Source: an uncultured Clostridia bacterium (GTDB taxonomy: Bacteria > Bacillota > Clostridia > TANB77 > CAG-508). From it: DNA of 9,611 nt. The notes beneath the pieces are model-generated. The model had not been told where the DNA came from. It searched no databases and saw only the letters and a list, made by a program, of their open reading frames with translations. Both the position numbers and the translations under genes were made by a program. How positions within the stretch are numbered: position 1 is the stretch's first letter; each line of letters opens with the position of its first letter. The DNA is taken from assembly GCA_947632745.1 (NCBI GenBank), contig CANRQH010000049.1, forward strand, positions 1 through 9,611. The letters run 5' to 3'. Of this stretch, positions 1-6,295 are shown piece by piece.

Positions 1-1412
1 CCTAATTCATAAACATCTGCAATAATTAATTTATTATCTAATTTTATATTAGTATGATGATTAAAAAAATTAAGTGAGCCCTTCACAAATGGAATTAATT
101 TTATTCCAAATTTCTTGGTTTTTTCATCTTCTTTTAAAATATTATATAAATCTTCTAAAATTGGCATATCATCATTTGATTTAAATTTTTTTGAAATAAT
201 ATTATTTTTATTTTCATTGTATAAACTTTCATCATCAAAAGTTATATTTTTTAATTTATAAACTTCTATTATTTTTTCTTCTAACAATGCTTTTTCTTCT
301 TCATTTAATTCACCAAAAATCAAATTAAAAAATCCAATAAGTTTTGAAATTTTAGTTGCTAAATATCCTTGTTCTCCTTCTTCTAGAGATTCTTCCCTAA
401 TGTCTAATACATTTATATATGATTTAGAAGAAGGTCCTATTTTTATTTCAGTACCATTTAACTCTTTTGCTAAATTTATATATTCTCTTTCTGGATCTAT
501 TACATATTGCTCTATACCAAGTAATCTATACCTTAATATTAGTAATTTTGTATAAAAAGATTTTCCAGCACCTGATGTTCCAAATATACACATATTCGCA
601 TTTTTATATTTTTCTGTATTATATCTATCAACAAAAATTAGTGAATTGTTATAAATATTTTTTCCAATGAATATTCCATTTTCATCAAATATTGTTGAAG
701 ATATAAATGGATATGTGGCTAGCAATCCTGATGTTAGTATATTCCTTCTAGCTGAATTTTTTATATCAATATTATTTTCCATTAATGGTATTGAACTTAT
801 AAATAATTGTTCTTGCCTAAAATTTGCTCTTCTTGTTTGCATTCCTTTACTTGCTAATTGACCTTCTATATTATTTAAATAATATTCTAAATCTTTTATG
901 TTGTTTGCAAATATTTCTATATAGATATACAAAAAATATAAATCTTCATTATTAACTTGCATTTCTTTTCTTATATATTTTGCGTCATTATAAGTATAAA
1001 TTGCAAGGTCAATATCTTGCCTATTGGGATTATTGTCCTGTATCTCAACTCCCACGTTCCCTATATGATAAGTCAATTCTTTTATAGTTTTATACTGGTC
1101 TTGCTTTTCATAAAACATAGATATGTTCATATTAATATTTGTTTCTAATAAATTTTTTAGTAACAATTCATTTTGTTCTCTATAATAATTTACTACTATT
1201 AAACCACCATAAAATAAATTATCTATTTCTAAATATTTTGGATTTTTTAAATTTATATATGATGGTGCAATTTCATCTTGAAAATTTATTGCTCCTCTTA
1301 AAAAATTATTTTTTTCTTCAATATCAGTTTTTTTATTTTCATATTTTTTTATTTTATTAAGAAATTTTTTATTTAATATATTTATTTTTTTCACCTCTTT
1401 TTCTATTCTCAT
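1..1412 (-). CDS. VirB4-family conjugal transfer ATPase, partial (C-terminal part beyond left edge)
   Basis: This open frame runs from an ATG at 1412 off the left edge after about 470 codons without a stop. VirB4 proteins are cytoplasmic or membrane-associated ATPases that energise type IV secretion and conjugation channels. A Walker A motif, GTSGAGKS, lies at residues 278-285 (Lys284), followed by the typical VDPE-like segment YVIDPEREY, where VirB4 proteins often read DPEGEY. The roughly 270 residues before it resemble the VirB4/CagE N-terminal domain, including LFISSIPL and the LLATYPF segment just ahead of the ATPase. Walker B and later motifs would lie outside the window, so about a third of the protein is probably missing. 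The ATG has no visible SD. A strong AAAGAGGTGA at 1400-1391 instead points to an in-frame ATA at 1385. It follows the TraC-like gene by 74 nt on the same strand and is very AT-rich, which suggests a conjugative element. The family call is firm; the exact subfamily is not. Confidence 0.88.
   Translation of the reverse strand, partial: MRIEKEVKKINILNKKFLNKIKKYENKKTDIEEKNNFLRGAINFQDEIAPSYINLKNPKYLEIDNLFYGGLIVVNYYREQNELLLKNLLETNINMNISMFYEKQDQYKTIKELTYHIGNVGVEIQDNNPNRQDIDLAIYTYNDAKYIRKEMQVNNEDLYFLYIYIEIFANNIKDLEYYLNNIEGQLASKGMQTRRANFRQEQLFISSIPLMENNIDIKNSARRNILTSGLLATYPFISSTIFDENGIFIGKNIYNNSLIFVDRYNTEKYKNANMCIFGTSGAGKSFYTKLLILRYRLLGIEQYVIDPEREYINLAKELNGTEIKIGPSSKSYINVLDIREESLEEGEQGYLATKISKLIGFFNLIFGELNEEEKALLEEKIIEVYKLKNITFDDESLYNENKNNIISKKFKSNDDMPILEDLYNILKEDEKTKKFGIKLIPFVKGSLNFFNHHTNIKLDNKLIIADVYEL
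1391..1400 (-). promoter_or_regulatory. Strong Shine-Dalgarno inside the annotated 5' end of the VirB4-like gene
   Basis: The minus strand reads AAAGAGGTGA, 9 of 10 bases complementary to the 16S rRNA tail. It lies downstream of the ATG at 1412 and five bases before an in-frame ATA at 1385-1383. No ATG, GTG or TTG sits at the right distance, so this site argues for initiation at ATA or for a lost ATG. Confidence 0.55.
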
Positions 1413-1486
1413 TTTTTTATTATTTAAAATATTTTTTCTTTATAATCATTTTTAAAATATATTTATTTATTTTTTAATTAATAATT

Positions 1487-2047
1487 TTATTTTAAAAATA
1501 ATCTAGAATTTAAAAAAATATTTAATATTTCTTTTACATCTTTTTTAGAATTAAAATCTTGAACTTGATTTCCACATCGAAATAAACATTCTTTTATTTT
1601 AAAATATTTTTCGTTTAAAGTTTGAAAAATATTTTCCTCACTATCTTCATTTTCATTTGAAATGATTATATAAAAATTTTTGGTTGATGAATTTTTTATT
1701 GAGTTGTATTTTTGTATATAATCAAAATAACTTTTTGCTATTTCTTCTAAATATTTTTTGTTTTCTCTTTTTAGGTTTTCCCTAATGTTTTCCATGTTTT
1801 TATCCAAGTTTTCTTTGCTACTTTGAATTATAATTTGAATGTCAAAGTTACATGTTTTTAAAAATATTTTGTATGAATTTAAGATTGCTTCTTTTTCTAA
1901 ATTTGATTTTAAATTAAAATTTATCGGATCAACTTTTATTATTTTTACATACTTTTTATTTTTCAATTTTAGAATTCCGTTTTCAAATATTTTTTCTATC
2001 GGTATCCAATCTTGTGTTGTAATTTTATTTTCTTCTATATTTTTTAT
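1487..2047 (-). CDS. TraC-like (VirB4 N-terminal-like) conjugation protein, start codon uncertain (ATA or TTG)
   Basis: This is a soluble protein of about 186 residues with no membrane segment or signal peptide. It resembles the TraC-like proteins encoded just before VirB4 ATPases in conjugative elements. The recognisable segments are TTQDWIPIEKIFENGILKLK, then PINFNLKSNLEKEAILNSY, a DIQIIIQS strand, a charged helical stretch ending in YFDYI, and a FYIIIS strand. The first of these lies upstream of the earliest conventional start, a TTG at 1966 with a poor SD. The frame is open up to a TAA at 2050-2048, and directly after that stop ATA at 2047 follows AGGGGGA by seven bases. I therefore place the start at 2047; the 1966 start would give 159 residues and cut off the conserved N-terminus. 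A consensus promoter lies at 2217-2190. Function is inferred from family resemblance and from the VirB4 gene downstream. Confidence 0.68.
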   Translation of the reverse strand: MKNIEENKITTQDWIPIEKIFENGILKLKNKKYVKIIKVDPINFNLKSNLEKEAILNSYKIFLKTCNFDIQIIIQSSKENLDKNMENIRENLKRENKKYLEEIAKSYFDYIQKYNSIKNSSTKNFYIIISNENEDSEENIFQTLNEKYFKIKECLFRCGNQVQDFNSKKDVKEILNIFLNSRLFLK

Positions 2048-2054
2048 TTAAAAT

Positions 2055-2061
2055 TCCCCCT
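2055..2061 (-). promoter_or_regulatory. Ribosome binding site pointing to an ATA start
   Basis: The minus strand reads AGGGGGA, which can pair with the anti-SD if one G-U is allowed. It is followed after seven bases by ATA (2047-2045) in the frame of the TraC-like gene. An in-frame TAA at 2050-2048 excludes any start further upstream. Confidence 0.5.
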
Positions 2062-2189
2062 TTTTTTATATGAATTATTTTTATAAATCAATTTTTTAAT
2101 TTAATAATTTAGTTTTAAAAAATAAAATTTTAAAGATTTTAATTTATACTATAAAAATATGACAAAAAACTTTTTTCTAATTTAGAATT

Positions 2190-2217
2190 ATTATAATATA
2201 ATTTTTCTAAATGTCAA
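2190..2217 (-). promoter_or_regulatory. Consensus SigA promoter for the conjugation genes
   Basis: On the minus strand a perfect TTGACA (2217-2212) is followed after 16 bp by a perfect TATAAT (2195-2190). The expected start near 2183 would give a leader of about 135 nt before the TraC-like gene. The leader is nearly all A/T and shows no recognisable riboswitch. Two Spo0A boxes lie 9 bp upstream of the -35 hexamer. Confidence 0.75.
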
Positions 2218-2226
2218 GTAAAATCG

Positions 2227-2243
2227 TTCGACAAAATTCGACA
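2227..2243. promoter_or_regulatory. Tandem Spo0A (0A) boxes
   Basis: Two perfect copies of TTCGACA (2227-2233 and 2237-2243), which read TGTCGAA on the other strand, are separated by three bases. This is a 10-bp repeat, one helical turn. TGTCGAA is the established 0A-box sequence, and tandem boxes 3 bp apart are the arrangement bound by paired Spo0A DNA-binding domains at the B. subtilis abrB promoter. The site lies about -44 to -60 from the predicted start of the leftward conjugation promoter and about -39 to -55 from a possible rightward start of the structured RNA. Regulation of either is an inference. Confidence 0.65.
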
Positions 2244-2269
2244 TTTAAAAATTTTTTTCTTTTTTAGTA

Positions 2270-2275
2270 TATATT
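2270..2275 (+). promoter_or_regulatory. Possible -10 element for the structured RNA
   Basis: TATATT matches the SigA -10 consensus at five of six positions. It would start a transcript near 2282, 20 nt before the terminal helix. No -35 hexamer is at normal spacing. The 0A boxes sit roughly where Spo0A-activated promoters such as spoIIG carry theirs. In this AT-rich stretch a TATATT could occur by chance. Confidence 0.3.
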
Positions 2276-2281
2276 TTTTTA

Positions 2282-2720
2282 TTTTGTAAATAATATATTT
2301 TAGTAAGGTTAATAACAGTTGTTCCAAGAGAGTTATTAGATTAATTAGATTTAGTTTAATAATTTTCGGACGAAGATGTATAATAGTTTTTTGTTATAAA
2401 GATTATTATATTTCGGAGATAAAAATATATTATTTGTCGGCAAGCTATGGGTTTATGTGGTTACAAGGTAGGTAATATATTCGAGATAAGATTGTTTTTA
2501 TATTTCTTAATGATTTTTAGTAGTCCCACGCTTGGATGAATTAAGTTATTAAAAGTGTATTCATGGTCGAGTGAATGATTAATAATTTTGGTTTATAGTT
2601 TATTTATATAGCAATATATATTAGATTAGACAATTAGGGTTATTAGTTTTAGCAGAGATTGTTATTAGCTTTACTGGAGAATTAAAGAGCATATTGAAAA
2701 TTCAATATGCTCTTTAATTC
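2282..2720 (+). ncRNA. Candidate large structured noncoding RNA, family not recognised
   Basis: This stretch has no credible reading frame, but on the plus strand it is much richer in G than its surroundings and folds into long helices. A terminal helix pairs 2302-2317 (AGTAAGGTTAATAACA) with 2660-2675, 16 bp with two G-U pairs. A second pairs 2424-2438 with 2467-2481, 15 bp with four G-U pairs, and encloses a smaller AGCTAT/GTGGTT hairpin. A third pairs 2529-2541 with 2559-2573, 13 bp with a two-base bulge. A fourth pairs TATAATA 2379-2385 with TATTATA 2404-2410. The G-U pairs would be A-C mismatches in a minus-strand transcript, which fixes the strand. The hairpin at 2679-2720 would terminate it. 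I do not see hallmarks of RNase P RNA, tmRNA, SRP RNA or a group II intron domain V. The 5' end is a guess, and the transcript converges on gyrB. Confidence 0.62.
2679..2720. terminator. 42-nt perfect palindrome, probable bidirectional terminator
   Basis: Bases 2679-2698 and 2701-2720 are exact inverted repeats of 20 nt around a two-base centre; the inner GAGCATATTGA part forms the strongest stem. On the plus strand the stem runs into TTTAATTCGTTT, and on the minus strand into TTTAATTCTCC, so the U-tracts are modest. It lies just after the structured RNA and 79 bp beyond the gyrB stop, as expected for a terminator shared by convergent transcripts. Confidence 0.75.
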
Positions 2721-2799
2721 GTTTAAAATTTTCTTCTTACAATAAAAATTTCTAACACTTTTTTTATCAAAAATTTGATTGAATGTTTTTTATCAATTT

Positions 2800-4728
2800 T
2801 TATACATCTAAATTTTTAACATATTTAGCATTTCCTTCAATAAACTCACGTCTTGGTTCAACTTCGTCACCCATTAAAACCGTAAATATTTCGTCAGCTT
2901 TTATAGCATCATCCATAGTTACTTTTACTAGTATTCTAGATTCAGGGTTCATTGTTGTTTCCCATAATTGTTCTGGGTTCATTTCTCCAAGACCTTTATA
3001 TCTTTGAATTGCTAATTGATCTCTTGGAATTCCTTTTTCCTCAAGTTCTTTATAAGCATTTTCCAAGTCTTCATCTGTATAACAATATACGTCATCTATT
3101 CCTTTTTTAGATAATTTATATAGTGGTGGTTGTGCTAAAAATACATTACCATTTTCTATTAAAGGTCTCATATATCTAAAGAAAAATGTTAATAAAAGAG
3201 TTCTTATGTGTGCACCATCAACATCTGCATCTGCCATTATTATTACTTTTCCATATCTTATTTTTGTTATATCAAAATCAGCACCAATTCCTGCACCAAT
3301 AGCAATAATTACTGGATTTAATTTGTCATTTCCATATATTTTGTCAGCTCTTGCTTTTTCAACATTAAGCATTTTTCCCCATAGTGGTAAAATTGCTTGG
3401 AAACGTCTATCTCTTCCTTGTTTTGCACTACCTCCTGCTGAATCTCCCTCAACTATATATACTTCACATTCTTCTGCTACTTTGCTACTGCAATCTGCAA
3501 GTTTACCTGGAAGTGTAGTTGATTCTAAGGCTGACTTTCTTCTTACTAATTCCCTAGCTTTTCTAGCTGCTTCTCTTGCTCTTGATGCACTTATACACTT
3601 CTCTAAAATAGCTTTTGCAACATTTGGGTTTTCTTCTAGAAAGCTTGACAAAGCATCATTTACCATGCTCATTACTACACCTGTAACTTCACTATTCCCT
3701 AGCTTTGTCTTAGTTTGTCCTTCAAATTGAGGCTCTTTTACTTTAACAGATACTACTGCTGTAATTCCTTCTCTTATATCTTCACCTTGCAAGTTCCCAT
3801 CTTTTTCTTTTAATATGTTGTGATTTCTTGCATAGTCGTTAAACACTTTGGTAAGAGAACGCTTAAATCCTTCTAAATGTGTTCCTCCTTCTACAGTATT
3901 TATATTATTTACAAATGTATATATATTTTCTGAATATGATGTTGTGTATTGTATAGCAATTTCAACTGGAACTTCTCCATCTTTTTCTATATATATAGGT
4001 TTTGCATTTATTTTTTCTTTGTTTTTATTTAAAAATTCAACAAAAGATATAAGTCCACCTTCAAAACAAAAGTCTGCTTTTTTTACTTCTTCCCCTCTTT
4101 GGTCTTCAATTGTTATTCTTAAGCCTTTTGTTAAAAACGCTATTTCCCTAAATCTTGTCTCTAATGTTTCATAATTGTATTCTGTAGTTTCAAAAATTGT
4201 GCCATCTGCTAAAAACCTTACTTCCGTTCCGGTTTCATTGGTTTCTCCTATTTTTTGTATTTGCTCTACTGTTTTTCCTTTTTCAAATCTCATTTTATAT
4301 ATTCCGCCATCTCTTTTTACTGTAACTTCTGTCCATTCAGATAGAGCATTAACAACAGAAGCACCAACTCCATGAAGTCCACCTGAAACTTTATATCCAC
4401 TATCTCCACCAAATTTTCCTCCTGCATGAAGAACAGTATATACTGTTTCCAATGTAGAAAGTTTTGTTTTAGGGTGAATTTCTACAGGTATTCCTCTTCC
4501 ATTATCGGTTACTTTTATTACATTTCCTTTTTCTATTACAACATTTATTTCTGTACAATATCCTGCTAATGCTTCATCAACACCATTGTCTACAATTTCA
4601 TATACTAAGTGATGAAGTCCTCTAACAGATGTACTTCCTATATACATACCAGGTCTTTTTCTTACGGGATCAAGTCCTTCAAGAACTTGTATTTGTTCAG
4701 CTCCATATTTATGATCATACTTTTCCAT
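2800..4728 (-). CDS. gyrB: DNA gyrase subunit B
   Basis: GyrB is the ATPase subunit of DNA gyrase (A2B2), which introduces negative supercoils ahead of replication forks. The 642 residues match the usual bacterial length. The GHKL ATPase domain shows EIVDNGVDEA (44-53), DNGRGIP (75-81) and GGLHGVGASVVNALS (116-130). QTKTKLGN (338-345) carries the ATP-sensing lysines. The TOPRIM domain shows EGDSAGG (427-433), ILPLWGKMLN, and DADVDG (500-505) with the metal-binding acidic residues. The C-terminal RYKGLGEMN (577-585) is also typical. The frame stays open to an ATG at 4806, but that 26-residue extension is lysine-rich and atypical; the ATG at 4728 begins MEKYDHKYGAEQI and has AAGGA seven bases before it. 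It lies 156 bp after recF on the same strand. gyrA does not follow. Confidence 0.98.
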   Translation of the reverse strand: MEKYDHKYGAEQIQVLEGLDPVRKRPGMYIGSTSVRGLHHLVYEIVDNGVDEALAGYCTEINVVIEKGNVIKVTDNGRGIPVEIHPKTKLSTLETVYTVLHAGGKFGGDSGYKVSGGLHGVGASVVNALSEWTEVTVKRDGGIYKMRFEKGKTVEQIQKIGETNETGTEVRFLADGTIFETTEYNYETLETRFREIAFLTKGLRITIEDQRGEEVKKADFCFEGGLISFVEFLNKNKEKINAKPIYIEKDGEVPVEIAIQYTTSYSENIYTFVNNINTVEGGTHLEGFKRSLTKVFNDYARNHNILKEKDGNLQGEDIREGITAVVSVKVKEPQFEGQTKTKLGNSEVTGVVMSMVNDALSSFLEENPNVAKAILEKCISASRAREAARKARELVRRKSALESTTLPGKLADCSSKVAEECEVYIVEGDSAGGSAKQGRDRRFQAILPLWGKMLNVEKARADKIYGNDKLNPVIIAIGAGIGADFDITKIRYGKVIIMADADVDGAHIRTLLLTFFFRYMRPLIENGNVFLAQPPLYKLSKKGIDDVYCYTDEDLENAYKELEEKGIPRDQLAIQRYKGLGEMNPEQLWETTMNPESRILVKVTMDDAIKADEIFTVLMGDEVEPRREFIEGNAKYVKNLDV

Positions 4729-4735
4729 TCTTTTG

Positions 4736-4740
4736 TCCTT
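4736..4740 (-). promoter_or_regulatory. Ribosome binding site of gyrB, fixing the start at 4728
   Basis: AAGGA on the minus strand lies seven bases before the ATG at 4728. No comparable site precedes the in-frame ATG at 4806, so the shorter protein is preferred. Confidence 0.75.
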
Positions 4741-4884
4741 CCCTTCTTTTTTGTTTGCAAAAAATTTTTCTTTATATATCATAATTGTATTTTTAAAATT
4801 TGTCAAATAATTTTTTATAAAAAATTTTTAAAATTTTATTTTTCTTTTTTCTTTTTTAAAAAATATCTTTTAGTTTTTTAATTT

Positions 4885-5955
4885 TTATTTTTCAAAAATT
4901 TCTCCATTTATAACATTAAAAATTTTCCCATCAATATTATTTAATAATAATTTATCTGTACATGTAATAATTACTTGTGTATCTTTTATATTTTCCATAA
5001 AATTATTTCTTCTTTTTTCATCTAGTTCAGACATAAAATCATCTAATAATAAAATTGGATTTTCTCCTATTTCATCATTTATTACCTGAAGTTCTGAAAT
5101 TTTTAAAGAAAGTACTGCTGTTCTATGTTGTCCTTGAGAGCCATACACATTAACTAATATATTATTTATAAAAATTTGAAAATCATCTCTATGTATTCCT
5201 CTTGTTGTATACCCTTTTATAATATCTAATTTTCTTCTTTGATTTAATAATTCTTTATATTTTTTTTCATCTAAACAATCTGTTAAATATTCTATTTTTA
5301 TTTCTTCTTTATTTCCTGTTATATTATCATGAATTTTTTTTATTTTATTTTTTATTTTTTCTATAAATTCTTTTCTATATTCAGAAATTATTTTTCCATA
5401 TTTAATTAATTGTTCATCCCAAATTTCTAACATATCTTCATTTGCATTTTCTAATTTTATTTTTTTTAAATAATTATTTCTTTCTTCTAATGTTTTTTTA
5501 TATAAACTACATGTATACATATATTTAGGTCTTAATTGACTAATCATAATATCTAAAAATTTTCTTCTATTTTCTGGTCCACCTTTTAAAATATTTATAT
5601 CATCTGGAGTAAAAATTACAACATGAATATTTCCTAATAATGAACTTAATTTTTTTAATTTAATTTTATTTAAATAAATATTTTTTTTATTTTCTAAATT
5701 AATTTTTATATTTCCATCTCTATCTGATTTTTTAAAATTAATTTCTAAATTTGCACATTTTTCTCCAAATTTTATTAATTCAATATCTTTATTTGTTCTA
5801 AAGGATTTTCCTATTCCAAATAAAAAAAGTGCTTCTATAATATTTGTTTTTCCTTGTGCATTTTCCCCATAAAAAATATTTATATTTTTATTAAAATTAA
5901 TTTCTAAATTTTCGTAATTTCTAAAGTTATTTATTGTTAGATTTTCTATCCACAT
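4885..5955 (-). CDS. recF: DNA replication and repair protein RecF
   Basis: RecF is an SMC-like ATPase that, with RecO and RecR, helps load RecA at single-strand gaps. It has 356 residues, near the usual 360-370. It opens with the typical IENLTINNFRNYENLEI. Walker A GENAQGKT is at 30-37 (Lys36), the ABC signature YGSQGQHRT at 271-279, and Walker B with D-loop LLLDDFMSELD at 302-312. The usual GPHRDD motif reads GIHRDD here (253-258), a Pro-to-Ile change at an often conserved position; the other key motifs look intact. The ATG at 5955 is preceded by GGAGAG. It is 341 bp from dnaN, which has its own terminator, so recF and gyrB probably form a separate transcript, though no clear promoter is visible. 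Its codons are noticeably AT-richer than those of gyrB. Confidence 0.97.
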   Translation of the reverse strand: MWIENLTINNFRNYENLEINFNKNINIFYGENAQGKTNIIEALFLFGIGKSFRTNKDIELIKFGEKCANLEINFKKSDRDGNIKINLENKKNIYLNKIKLKKLSSLLGNIHVVIFTPDDINILKGGPENRRKFLDIMISQLRPKYMYTCSLYKKTLEERNNYLKKIKLENANEDMLEIWDEQLIKYGKIISEYRKEFIEKIKNKIKKIHDNITGNKEEIKIEYLTDCLDEKKYKELLNQRRKLDIIKGYTTRGIHRDDFQIFINNILVNVYGSQGQHRTAVLSLKISELQVINDEIGENPILLLDDFMSELDEKRRNNFMENIKDTQVIITCTDKLLLNNIDGKIFNVINGEIFEK

Positions 5956-6208
5956 TTTCTCTCTCCATCATCATTTACTATTATTTTATCTTATATTTGA
6001 CATTTTTATTTGTTTATATTTTTTAATCTCTTTTTTTCTTCATTTTTCTTTTAAAATGTATTTTTCTCTTTTATTTTCAAATTAAATCATCTTTTATTTT
6101 TTATTTTTTATATTTTTTATTAATATATAATTTATTTATTTTAATATAAAAATCGCTTATTTTGGATTTTCACGCGTCGAATTTTTTTTATTTTAAAAAT
6201 TTTCAAAT
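5956..6208. other. Intergenic spacer before recF with no recognisable gene
   Basis: This stretch is almost entirely A/T, with long T-runs on the plus strand. Low-GC Gram-positives usually carry a small S4-domain gene (yaaA/rlbA) here. I found no frame on the minus strand longer than a few codons and no S4-like remnant. A recF promoter must lie here or upstream, but no hexamer pair stands out. Confidence 0.6.
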
Positions 6209-6244
6209 AATTATCCACAATTTGTTAAACTTTTGTGGATAATT
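6209..6244. repeat. Inverted pair of perfect DnaA boxes between dnaN and recF
   Basis: TTATCCACA at 6211-6219 faces TGTGGATAA at 6234-6242. With flanking bases they form 12-bp inverted repeats (6209-6220 and 6233-6244) around a 12-bp spacer. Both match the 9-mer consensus exactly. They lie outside the two usual origin clusters, just beyond the dnaN terminator and upstream of recF. They could titrate DnaA, regulate recF-gyrB, or form a third part of the origin. Confidence 0.85.
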
Positions 6245-6265
6245 GTTTCATTTTTTTATAAAATA

Positions 6266-6289
6266 AGGCAAGAGTTTTTGCTCTTACCT
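6266..6289 (-). terminator. Rho-independent terminator after dnaN
   Basis: AGGCAAGAG (6266-6274) pairs with CTCTTACCT (6281-6289), a 9-bp stem with one G-U pair and a six-base loop, starting seven bases past the dnaN stop. On the minus strand the tail is TTATTTTAT; on the plus strand it is a longer T-run, so it may work both ways. Confidence 0.75.
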
Positions 6290-6295
6290 ATTTTT

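Noticed and set aside
2282..2720. RNase P RNA, tmRNA, SRP RNA or group II intron
   Set aside because: I looked for the GAGGAAAGTCC core of RNase P, the tRNA-like ends with CCA and tag frame of tmRNA, the SRP Alu/GGAA elements and a group II domain V, and found none. No reverse transcriptase gene is nearby to suggest a retron.
3206..3730. 174-codon open frame on the plus strand
   Set aside because: It is wholly antisense to gyrB, which has all its family motifs. The frame has no SD and no family resemblance. The same applies to the other plus-strand frames over gyrB, dnaA and the conjugation genes.
4729..4806. N-terminal extension of GyrB from the ATG at 4806
   Set aside because: The 26 extra residues are lysine-rich and not GyrB-like, have no SD, and are replaced by a well-placed SD and ATG at 4728.
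5997..6002. TTGACA on the plus strand as a promoter
   Set aside because: No -10 hexamer follows at 16-18 bp, and no plus-strand gene lies downstream before the terminator and dnaN in the opposite direction.
6175..6181. Possible additional 0A box (CGTCGAA)
   Set aside because: It differs from TGTCGAA at the first position, is single, and has no promoter next to it. A similar weak match at 9274-9280 was dropped for the same reason.
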